A stretch of 64,000 nt of DNA from Cornus controversa (taxonomy: Eukaryota > Streptophyta > Magnoliopsida > Cornales > Cornaceae), in NCBI GenBank assembly GCA_026545225.1, contig CM048846.1, positions 35,847,501 through 35,911,500 on the forward strand. The letters are read 5' to 3'. The notes under the pieces are model-generated. The model was not told where the DNA came from. It did not search any database and saw only the letters and a list, made by a program, of their open reading frames with translations. Every line of letters starts with the position of its first letter. The stretch's first letter is position 1. Positions 34,276 through 43,769 of this stretch are shown piece after piece. A program made the translations under genes and the position numbers.

Positions 34276-35164
34276 TCCCTTCGGAGAGTCAATCGTCTCC
34301 TACGGACGTTAAATAGTAGGTTTTGTATGTATTTCTATACTTTATTTCGTTTAGTTTTCTTTAATTTTAATTTTTGATTCTAGTTTTCTTAGGTTTTTCT
34401 TCAATTCTAGTTGCGTTTTAATGTTTTTTCTTTGAGTTTTTGATGTATAAGTTGCTTCCGGAGGATGCCAAGAGGTGTACCGAGGTATTCGGACTCAAGA
34501 CGGGTGAAAAATCATGCTCTCGGTCGACCTTGGGCGATGGAGACTCAAAAATATCAAGTCTCGGTCGAACTTGGGCGATGGAGGGTCAAACAGGCCTTCA
34601 GGGGGGGGATCGATCGCCCCAGTCAAGGGGGATCGATCGCCCCATGGGAATTCTTGAAGATCCCCACCAGCAGGTGGGCGATCGATCGCCCACTCCAAGG
34701 GGGATCGATCGCCCAAGGGTATAGAGGGGCTGGCCGAAAGTTTGCTCTATAAATGGACTCCTTATCCTATTTGGTTGCTACTACTTACATCTTCTACCTC
34801 TTTGAACTCCAATTCAAGTCCTATATCATCCGGAAAACTAATTTCTTCAATTAGTGATTATTATACAAGGATTCAACATTGATCAACATCAACTTCAACA
34901 TCAAAGTGGATCAAAAATCACTAGTTCTCAAAGGAAGCTCACACTTTTTCAAGTTCAACATCAAAGAAAGTGAAGTTTTTCCTAGAAGAAATTGTTCAAA
35001 TCTTTTTGAGGGCTTTTGAAGACCAAGTTTGGGGGATCAAATTGGTGCAAATACTTGTTCGATTTGGGTGGAAAAATTGCCGAAAAAAGGAGGTTGAAGG
35101 TTACAAAAGAATTGTGCACACCAAGTGTTCGATTTAATTCCTCAACTACACTTTTTCTACTTCT
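34276..35164 (+). promoter_or_regulatory. Pol-ORF2 spacer with palindromes and TATA box (C)
   Basis: An 889-bp noncoding spacer. Four GATCGATC-centred palindromes with G/C-rich arms lie at 34608, 34631, 34680 and 34703; the third is a perfect 20-bp palindrome (34674-34693). TATAAATG at 34748-34755 follows 30 bp after the last. The same order and spacing occurs in B, D and E. The likely role is an internal promoter for ORF2. A copy of AAGTTTGGGGG lies at 35025-35035. Confidence 0.55.
34748..34755 (+). promoter_or_regulatory. TATA box before ORF2 (C)
   Basis: CTCTATAAATGG context, 410 bases before the ORF2 ATG. The equivalent element D site is CTATATATAA (53654-53663, complement). Confidence 0.5.
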
Positions 35165-36388
35165 ATGGCACCAAAGAGAGCAAGTCACCAAGATGCTTCA
35201 AGTTCACGTAATCCTCGCCGAGCGAGGAATGATCCGACCACAGGTTCTTCACAATCTCGCCGAGACGGTATTCAAGAGAGATGGCATCCAAGGGCGTTGA
35301 ACTATGAAACAACGTTTGACATAGCCGAACTTTATGGTATGTTTCCCGAGACACGATGGGGGATTTCCGACATCCGTCGTCGTCGGTCGGCATCCATTTT
35401 TGTTCCACTCTCATCTACTATTTACCCGAGGCTTGTCAAGGTATTTTATCAAAACTTAATACCAAAACCTGATGAGCGGGATGTGCTTACTTCTTCCGTA
35501 GATGGAACAATAGTTCGAGTTGACATGTCATCCATTGCCATTGCCATGGGTTGTCCTCATGAATGCCCAGCTGATTTATCTCATATCTACACTCCTTTAC
35601 CCGACGAGTTGTCGGTGGGCAATGTGGTTGCACGATTGTGTGCCAACCAATTTTCTGGGCCGAAAAGGAATGCAGCTTCAAAGTCTTCAATGCCAAATCA
35701 TTTATGGTTCCTTGACGCTGTGCTACTCAAGAATGTATGTCCAATTGGACATAAAACCGAAAGACGTCAAGAGTTCCTCAGAGCCTTATATGCCATACAT
35801 TTTGGGCATTGGCTGTCATTCCCACAGATTGTCTGGGGCCAGATGGAGAAATTCTATTCCAAGGTTGTGGCCAAAGTACCAGACAGTGCAAGTGACTGGG
35901 AGTTTCCATTCCCTACTATTATTCACCAGTTGCTTGTATCACAGGGGTATGCAGTCCACGAGGACGAGCTTGCGTTTCCACATGACCTTCATTATGGCAC
36001 GCATGACTGGAACTTGAGTCGATCTCATATGCACCAGAGAGTCATAGCGGCGCCTGGTGAGGTATCTCGGTTGGCCCAAGGAGGAGAGCATGTAGATGTA
36101 CCACCACCGGTAGATGATCCAAAAGAGATGGAGGCAGAGGAAGAGGAAGTGCATGCACAGGCTGGTGGCCATGATTATCAATACTTAGAAGGGCAGATTG
36201 CTGGGTTGACAGCCCAGTTTGGCACCCTACAGACAGAGGTCTCCACACAGTTTGGTGCAATGAGAGCAGAGATGGCGGATCACTTTCGTGACACTCGCCA
36301 AGAGCAACTAGAGATGAGGAGGATGATGCGTGCACTGATGCGCCAAGCTAACTTAGATCCGGATGCTCAGTCACCACCACATCCTTGA
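35165..36388 (+). CDS. Athila ORF2 (plant transposon protein family)
   Basis: 407 codons, intact. The N-terminus is basic and Ser/Arg-rich (MAPKRASHQDASSSRNPRRAR). A conserved core follows: RWGISDIRRRR (about 65), LVKVFYQNL (about 92), LWFLDAVLLKN (about 180-190) and HWLSFPQIVWGQM (about 217-229). An acidic linker (EEEEVHAQ, near 322) leads into a C-terminal coiled coil (about 335-395, QFGTLQTEVSTQFGAM and EQLEMRRMM). There is no signal peptide or membrane segment, so this is not an envelope protein. It resembles proteins labelled 'putative plant transposon protein' that follow pol in Athila elements; function unknown. Element E has a same-length homologue. Confidence 0.85.
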   Translation: MAPKRASHQDASSSRNPRRARNDPTTGSSQSRRDGIQERWHPRALNYETTFDIAELYGMFPETRWGISDIRRRRSASIFVPLSSTIYPRLVKVFYQNLIPKPDERDVLTSSVDGTIVRVDMSSIAIAMGCPHECPADLSHIYTPLPDELSVGNVVARLCANQFSGPKRNAASKSSMPNHLWFLDAVLLKNVCPIGHKTERRQEFLRALYAIHFGHWLSFPQIVWGQMEKFYSKVVAKVPDSASDWEFPFPTIIHQLLVSQGYAVHEDELAFPHDLHYGTHDWNLSRSHMHQRVIAAPGEVSRLAQGGEHVDVPPPVDDPKEMEAEEEEVHAQAGGHDYQYLEGQIAGLTAQFGTLQTEVSTQFGAMRAEMADHFRDTRQEQLEMRRMMRALMRQANLDPDAQSPPHP

Positions 36389-38045
36389 CAGGAAGGTAAC
36401 CATCTTTTGTATATTATTTTATTTTTAGTTTTTCTGTTTAGTTTTTTTTTTTGTAGTTAGATGTTTATAATTTGAAAAAAAAAAAAAAAAACAAAAATTG
36501 AAAAATGGAAAAAAAATATTTTATTTTATTTTATTTTTTTTAAGGATTTTTCTCTTTCATATTTATTTTCACCCGTACTATTTTCACTTGATCTTTGGGG
36601 TATAGTGGTTTGTTTTGACAGGTTGAATCATCCAAGTTTGGGGGTGTGCTTGCCTTGCCTTCATGCTAGTGATGTGCTCTATTTTCTTGCCACTACTCCT
36701 TGGTCCTGGTAACATCGTTCTTACTCTTCTCTATGCTTTAATTGGGTGTACATTGAGGACAATGTACAGTTTAAGTTTGGGGGTAAGGCGATGCCTATTT
36801 TTGTGCTTTATTGCAATATGGGGGAAAATTTGGGTGAAATTCTTTTTGTATTAGGATTTTATTTTATTTTCTTAGTTTATTTTTTATTTTCTTTTGTTTT
36901 ATTTTTAGATAGAATGTTTTGACATTATTCAAAGGATTAATACCTTATGTAGGTGCTTAACTTGCAATTTTTGAGTATGTTTGAAAATTTTGAAAACTAT
37001 GGTTTAAATTAAGTGGTTTTAATCATGGTTTGCAATAACATGCTTTGGAGTGATTAATTTTAGTTTCCTTACATGCACAAACACACTAGCATAGTCTTAT
37101 GGGGTATAAGCTGTGGTTTTGAGTTATTGAGTTACATATGCTTGATATTAATTAGTATCTCTTGAGAATGAGTACCGATGATGTGTTATACTTGACTTCA
37201 ATGAAAAAAAGAAAGAAAAGAAGTGAAAAAAAAGAAAGAAAAAAAGTGATGAATAAGCAAATCAATTTGATCCTTTTCATGAGTAACCGGGCCTCTATGC
37301 CTCAGGAAGCACGGAGTGTTCGCGTCAAAAGTGAAAGGGTGAGAAAAGATGAGCATTGGTTGTCTTGATTTGTAGCCTGACTGATTCGAGTAATTAGGTC
37401 TTCAGGGTATCTTAAAGCCTAGTGCCCTAAAGCCATCTGGTTTGGGAGTCACTGACTGAAAGCTTGCTACATGGATCTTTCAGAAAGCTTAATAGATCAA
37501 GACATTGCACAACCAATAAAGCAATGAAAAAAGAATTGGAAAAAAAAAATGAAAAAGTCATGTATTCATGTTGGGAAGTATGATTTCAATAAGGGGAGCT
37601 AGTAAATTGAAAGGGTATGTGCCTTAATATATTCAGAACTGAGTTATGCTACATAAGATGATTGCTAGTTCACTTTACACGAGGGAGCTAGAGTTGATTA
37701 TTTTGAGATATGTTGTTGTGAATTATGCATGGGAACCATTGATTTGAATTGTGGAATTTGAAAGTTTGAAATTATTCTTGAATGCAAGTTTGTAACTATG
37801 TATTGTAATCTTCTTCTTGAATTAATGTTGAAACAGAATTTTGAATGTTTGTGGGTAACATTTCTGGAAACCCTCACGAGACTATACTCGTCCACTAGGG
37901 GGAACCTAGGGGTTTAAAGGCTTGTTGCATATGCTAAATGCAATCGTTTCTCCCACGAAAGTGGAGTTGGGTAGTTTAGTTAGTATTTGTTAGTTTCTTT
38001 GTTTTAGTTTTGTTTTATTCTATTGCTAAGGGACTAGCAATATGT
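36389..38045 (+). other. 3' noncoding region of C
   Basis: About 1.66 kb without genes. It holds an A-run near 36477, two internal copies of AAGTTTGGGGG (36634-36644 and 36773-36783, the second after a TTGAGGACAATGTACAG string shared with B and D), GAAA-rich sequence near 37200, and at its end the stem-loop series 37871-38041. Confidence 0.75.
37871..38041 (+). other. Conserved stem-loop series before the PPT (C)
   Basis: Five hairpins: ACGAG/CTCGT (37876-37891), CTAGG/CCTAG (37895-37909), TTGCAT/ATGCAA (37925-37943), a GAAA-loop hairpin CTCC(C)AC/GTGGAG (37950-37966), and ATTGCTA/TAGCAAT (38022-38041), which ends 4 bases before the polypurine tract. Confidence 0.6.
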
Positions 38046-38058
38046 AAGTTTGGGGGTG
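38046..38058 (+). promoter_or_regulatory. Polypurine tract of C
   Basis: AAGTTTGGGGGTG lies directly before the 3' LTR. The same 11-mer core occurs three more times in C. Confidence 0.85.
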
Positions 38059-39561
38059 TGATAGGCGTTGAATGTTACGCATTCTAGCCTCTTAACTTAT
38101 GTATTTTATTCTCTTAGTGATAGATTATTTTGTTATTTTACTTTGTTTTAGTGTTTTCTGTATTTTCAGGGCCTTAATAATTATTTCAGTTAAAACCAGA
38201 ATTTTGGGCTTTTAAAGAAGACATCCAAGATGGTGAGATGAAGCCTACATCAAGGAGATTCACTCAACCATTTATTTCAACTCAAATCAGCCCAAGAAAG
38301 AAGTCCAAGAGAATTACAGCTGCTTAAGAAGGTTTCGGGCCTGAAGCCCAAATCTGCGCATAATGCAGTCTTAATCCCGTTTTGGAAAACGGACCAGAAG
38401 TCTTATTTCCGAGCCTCAAATCGACATTATTTCCGCGTAGGGTTGAACGAAATTTGATTCTGCACACTTTTGTATTTCACGAAAATTCCGTAAATCGGAC
38501 TTCTAGTGGGTCAAAAGTTGGGCCGAAGTCAGCAGGAAAAACCCACCTGATTAGTGCTGCGGGAAACCCTAATTAATTCCTAATTGGATTAGGACTTTGG
38601 TGTATTCTCTTGGGGAATAAAGGGAAGGCTTGGCAGCAGTTTTGGGAGAGCTTAGACACAGAGATTGGAGAGTCTGAGAGGGCTGAAGAGAACAGAACAT
38701 ATTGCAGAGCCATTGGAGAACGAAGTCATACGCGTAATTCAGAAAGATGATGTCTTCTTCCTCAACAGTTGAAGCTTTTTCTTCTACCATGAGCGGCTAG
38801 TTCATCCACTAGGGTTTTGATGTAGCCCTAACAAAGCATCAATGGTTTGATTGTTTTAATTATTGGGGACCTTTATATACATGCATAGATTGTGTAATTG
38901 TGAGGATTCTTATTAATGAATTGAGCAATAAAAGTCTTGTAAATTCAATCTCAATGATTTCTTATCTTGTCTTAGATATTTAGTTGTTGTTATTGAACTC
39001 AATCTCTTTTGTTTTCTGTGATCATGAGAGAGATTATTACACAATGGTAATCACTGAATATATTGTTATGAGCTTTGATGGATTATGCCTAGAGAAGATG
39101 AACCATACTGCACCCTAGATTAGAGTAGTTAGGCAGATGGCCCATGCCAATCGAAGATAGTCCATGGCTTAGCCTTAATCATATGTTATCTTCTTGACGG
39201 ATGAAGGTGTGCTTGTAGCCACCGACACCACTTATGCATGATGTAATTCCCCTATAGTTGATTCAATTGACCATTGATTGTGGAGTTAGTGGTGAAGTCA
39301 AACACCCTAGGTTTCTCTCTTATTATCTTCATTATCTGTTTACCTTTGATTTATTTTATCTTTCTAATTAGTTAAAAATCAGCATTCTTTTCTTATAAAT
39401 TTAATTAGAATTAGTTCTGTGTTCCAACTCGTCAGAACATAATCCCTGAGGTACGATACCCATTCATTTCGATAGCCCTATTCTGCAAGGAATTCGTTCT
39501 ATTGCGAAGTGTGGAAAATTTTAATTGATATACTTTTTGAGTCACACTCACACACGAATCA
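38059..39561 (+). repeat. 3' LTR of element C
   Basis: 1503 bp. I saw no difference from 28834-30336 in reading both copies. It is followed by the GTTCC target duplication. Confidence 0.93.
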
Positions 39562-40907
39562 GTTCCTAAGTGCTAACTAGTGCAGAGTTTTCATAAAGGG
39601 CTGACAGAAGCCAACATACAGATGGTTGATGCGTCTTATGGAGGTACGTTTATGTTGAAGAATGAAGAAGATGCATGGACCTTATTTGAAAATCTTAGTG
39701 ATAACTCTCTGCAACATGTATCCTCTACTTGGTCTAGCAGACCTGCCACTAAAAGGAAGACTGATGGGATTTATGAGGTTGGTGCTACAGAAGCTATGCC
39801 AACTGACATTGACTTAATTGCACAGAAGGTGGCAGCAATTATGACTACTAATCAAGCTCCTTCTGCTTCAAATTCTTCATTGCTAGGACCTTGTGAATTT
39901 TGCTCTAGTCCTATGCATAATGTGAACAATTGTCCTTCTGTTGGGCAATTTTCTGATCTTCAACATGATTAAGTCCAAGCTGCATTCACTGGACTAATGA
40001 ATCCTCCACGAGGTAATACTTACAATCCAACATGGAGGAATCATCTTGGTTTTTCCTACAGTCTAGGAATTATGAACCTCAACAGCAGTTCCAAACACAA
40101 GTTCCTATGGCACAAAAAAATTTTGCTATTGAAGACAAGCTGACACTTTTCCTAGCAAAGTTTGAGAAGCTCGATTCCATTATAGAGACAGTGCAAGCTA
40201 CTATAGCAATAGTGCAGTCTATAGCTCAACTAGTACACTCTTACTCTCAATCTATTGCCAAATTGGAATCTCAGTTTGGACAACTTGCTAATTGGTTGAG
40301 TAGAAGAGAAGAAAGGAAGCTCCCTAGTCAACCAGTTGCTAATCCGAGAGGGATGCAAGCTTCCACAAGTAACCCACACCATGAACAAGTTCAAGCCATC
40401 ACCACTTTTAGAGGTGGAGAAATAATTGACAACAAGGTAGTGGAGAAGAAACTTGTTGAAGAAGAGGTCACAAAGAGTCCTAATGCTGAAATTTCTCATG
40501 AGCCTAAGGTGAAATTGAATACTTTTAATGCAATTCAGCATCCTCTAGATGAGAGTGATTGTTTCTTCGTGGATGTCTTTGATGATTTTGTGGAAGAAAT
40601 TGATCCGATTGTTCTATCTCAAGATGTTGAGAAGTCCATTGCAAAGGTGAATTATATGCTTGATGTAGTGACCATGAAAGATAAGCCACCTTGGAGGATT
40701 CCGATTGAGCCATTTCTCTCTCTTTCTAGAACTCATCCGGTGCCATCATTGGAGTCTTTTTCAAGGTTTAAATTGAATTCAAGGCAAGGAAATGTATATT
40801 TAGAAGCCAATGAGACCATTCCGGTTATCTTGAGTTTGGTACAAGGAAACAAGGATCATATAGGGGGGACGATGTTAAATCTCCTCAAAAGATGTGGCAT
40901 TGGGTGA
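39562..40907 (+). pseudogene. gag: Gag C-terminal part and pre-RT segment of B
   Basis: It continues B's gag after element C: SFHKGLTEAN, then the knuckle [14 protein letters not shown], then the helical SQFGQLA segment. A stop at 39970 and a small deletion near 40060 break it. At SHEPK the sequence jumps to KLNTFNAIQHP, so protease is deleted. The frame continues through the usual protease-RT linker (NYMLDVV..KDKPPW, YLEANETIPVI) and ends at 40907 just where RT should begin. RT, RNase H and integrase are absent. Confidence 0.85.
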
Positions 40908-41740
40908 ACTTTCAATTGAAGTCGATGATCGTCGCCTACGGACGTTAAATTGTAGGATTTGTATGTATTTCTATCCTTTAATTTCTTTAGTTTTCTTTCA
41001 TTTTTATTTTTATTTTTTAATTTTTAATTTATGTTTTTCTTTATTTTTCTTCCATTATTAGTTGCGTTTTAATGCATTCCTTTTGAGTTTTTGATATCTT
41101 AGTTGCTTCTGAGGGATGTTGAGAGGTGTACTGGGGTATTCGAACTCAAAATAAGTGAAAAAGAGAGGATTTGGTCGACCTTGGGCGATCACTAGCTTGA
41201 TTTTTCTCTTCCCGATCGACCTTGGGCGATAGACAACCCCCTCCAGCAGGGGGGATCGATCAACCCATGTTTTTTGATGACCACCTATATAATAACTGGG
41301 TGATCGATCGCCTAGCCCAAGGGGGGATCGATCACCCAGTCACCATATGTCAAGCTGATGCGAAAATTATCTATTTAAGGCCCTCATTCAAGCCCACTTG
41401 CTCCTACACAAAATTTGGAACTTTGATGCACTCTCTTGTGGACTCTCCTACATCAACGCACATTACAAATCTTCCACTTTCATTGTTCTATATCATCAAT
41501 CATCATCAAGATCATAAATTCCAACTTCATCTTCTCCATTATCATTCATGTTTCAACTTTTCCATATTTCATTCTTCAAAAGAGGTGTGAATTAATTGTG
41601 GGAGTGGGATGATTTCTTTGAGGGGTTTTGTGCTCTAAGTTTGGGGGAGGACATTGTGAATTGATTGTGGACTATTTCGTTGATTTTGACACTCCATTCC
41701 GCCATGACCTAGATGCTCCAGCACCACATTCTCCTTAATT
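40908..41740 (+). other. Spacer and ORF2 relic of B
   Basis: The spacer shares ACGGACGTTAAAT with C. Palindrome-type GATCGAT sites lie at about 41256, 41302 and 41328, and a TATA-like TATTTAAG at 41372-41379, about 32 bp after the last site. ORF2 is reduced: the sequence passes from the AAGTTTGGGGG-type string near 41637 to a tail matching ORF2's last 20 or so codons (DLDAPAPHSP, stop near 41738), so over 1.2 kb is deleted. Confidence 0.65.
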
Positions 41741-43262
41741 TTTCGGAGGTAACTATCTTTTGTATTTTTAGTTTTATTTTTATTCTTCTTTTCTTTATTT
41801 TATTTTTTTGTATTGTTTTTTTTTTATTTAGTGTCAAAAAAAAATTAATAAGAAATAAAAAAAAATTATTATTTTTTCTTTCTTTCTTGTTTCATTTTTC
41901 TGTTTCATATTTATTTTTTCCCACATTATTTCACTTGGTTGTTGGGGTATAGTGGTTTGTTTTAACAGGTTGTCGCATCCAAGTTTGGGGGAGTACTTTC
42001 ATTACCTTCATGTTATTGGTTTGCACGATTTTCTTGCTACTATTCTTGTATTCATGGTACTATTGTTCTTACCCTTCTCTATGCTTCTATTGGGTGTACA
42101 TTGAGGACAATGTACTGTTTAAGTTTAGGGGTGAGGCGATACCTTTTTATGTGCATATTGCAATATGGGGAGAAATTTTGAAATTCTTCTTGTTTTAGGA
42201 TTTTTTATATTTTATTTTCTTTTATCTTGTTTTTAGATAGAATGGTTTTACATTATTCAAATGATTAATACTTTATGTAGGTGCTTAACTTGCAATTCTT
42301 GGGTATGTTTTAAATTTTTGGAAACTGTGGTTTTAATCATGGTTGGCATTGCCATGCTTTGGGGTAATTGGTTTTAGTTTCCCCACTAGCATACATTTAT
42401 GGGGTATAAACTTTGGCCCTAAGTTATTGTGTTATATATGCTAGATATTAATTAATATATCTTGAGAATGAGTACCGATGTGTTTTACTTGACTTTAATG
42501 GAATAAAAGGGAAAAAAAAGAGAATATATGTGATGAATAGCAAATTAATTTGATCATTTTCATGAGTAACAGGACCTCTATGCCTTATAAAGCACAGAGT
42601 GTTCACGTCAAAAGTGAAGGGATGAGAAATGATGAGCATTTGTTGTCTTGATTTGTAGCCTGACTGATTCGAGTAATTAGGTTCTTCGGGGTGTCTTAAC
42701 GACTAGTGCCCTAAAGTCATCTGGTTTAGGAGTCACTGACTGAAAGCTTACTACATAGATCTTTTAGAAAACTTAATAGATCAAGACATTGCACAACCAA
42801 TAAAGTAATGAAAAAAAATGAAAAAAATAGAGAAAAAAATGAAAAAATTCATGTAGTCATGTTTGGAAGTACGAATTAAATAAGGGGAGCTAGTGAGTTG
42901 AATGGGTATGTGCCTTAATATATTTAGAGCTGGGTTATGCTACATGAAAGGACTGCTAGTTCACTTTTCACGAGTGAGCTAGAATTGGTAGCTTTGAGGT
43001 ATGTTGATGTGGATTATGTGTGGTGACCATTGATTTGAATTATGAAATTTATAAATTTGAAATTATTCTTGAATGCAAGTTTGTAACTATATATTGTAAT
43101 CCTCTCCTTGAATTAATGTTGAAACATAAATTTTGAATGTTTGTGGGTAACATTTCTAGAAACCCTCATGAGACTATACTCATCCACTAGGGGGAACCTA
43201 GTTGTTTAAAGGCTTGTTGCATATGTTAAATGCAATCGTTTCTCTCACGAAAGTAGAGTTGG
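41741..43262 (+). other. 3' noncoding region of B
   Basis: Parallel to C's 36389-38045, including two G-rich PPT-like tracts (about 41981 and 42119) and the stem-loops at 43162-43258. The sequence then breaks off and joins the middle of the LTR at about 43263, so the last hairpin, the polypurine tract and roughly the first 1000 bases of the LTR are deleted. Confidence 0.7.
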
Positions 43263-43769
43263 GTATCACTGAATATATCATTAAACGGTTTGATGGAGTA
43301 TGTCTAGAGAAAATGGACTATACTGCACCCTATAATAGAGTTGTTAGGCAGATGGCCCATGCCAATCGAAGATAGTCCATGACTTAGCCTTAATCATATG
43401 TTATCTTCTTGACAAATGAAGGTGAGCTTGTAACTAGCTACACCACTTATGGATGATATAATTCCCCATAGTTAATTCAATTGACCATTGATTGTGACGT
43501 TAGTGGTGAAGTCAATTACTCTAGATTTATCTCATATTTTCTACACTCTTTATTACCTTTGTTTTAGTTTAATTGCTTTTTAATTAGTTTAAATATTAAA
43601 ATCAGAATTCTTTTCTTTCTAAATTTAATTAGAATTAATTTCGTATTCGAACTCATACAGACCATAATCCCTGAGGTTCGACACCCTTTTCGATAGGTCT
43701 ATTCTACAAGAAATTCATTCTATTATGAAGTGTAGTAATTTTAATTGAGACACTCACAACACACGATCA
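43263..43769 (+). repeat. 3' LTR of B (5' part deleted)
   Basis: It begins at ATCACTGAATATAT and corresponds to the last third of C's LTR. It ends ACACGATCA at 43769. Confidence 0.8.

Larger units (their letters stand above)
28834..39561 (+). mobile_element. Athila-type element C: young, complete, lacking RT
   Basis: A 10.7-kb element with two 1503-bp LTRs (28834-30336 and 38059-39561) that I read as identical, TG...CA ends, and a perfect target duplication GTTCC (28829-28833 and 39562-39566). It has an exact tRNA-Asp primer site, an open gag-protease-integrase frame, an open ORF2 and a polypurine tract. Reverse transcriptase and RNase H are absent. It inserted into the gag of related element B. 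Identical LTRs mean recent transposition, so polymerase was presumably supplied by another element. Confidence 0.93.
17537..43769 (+). mobile_element. Athila-type element B, outer shell of the nest
   Basis: B begins with an LTR at 17537 (TGATCGGCGTTGAATG) and ends with a truncated LTR at 43769 (ACACGATCA). Its gag was hit twice: chromovirus K sits after codon 10 or so (18701-28299) and element C further on (28834-39561). Net of these, B is about 5.9 kb. It has lost protease and nearly all of RT and integrase, and most of ORF2, by internal deletions. Flanks TTCTT (17532-17536) and TTCTG (43770-43774) may be an imperfect target duplication. Confidence 0.85.

Noticed and set aside
35487..36335. 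Additional ORFs overlapping ORF2 of C on both strands
   Set aside because: Shadows of the 407-codon frame; no independent motifs.
35165..36388. ORF2 as a retroviral-type envelope gene
   Set aside because: Position fits, but there is no signal peptide, membrane segment or cleavage site; it is basic, then acidic, then coiled-coil.
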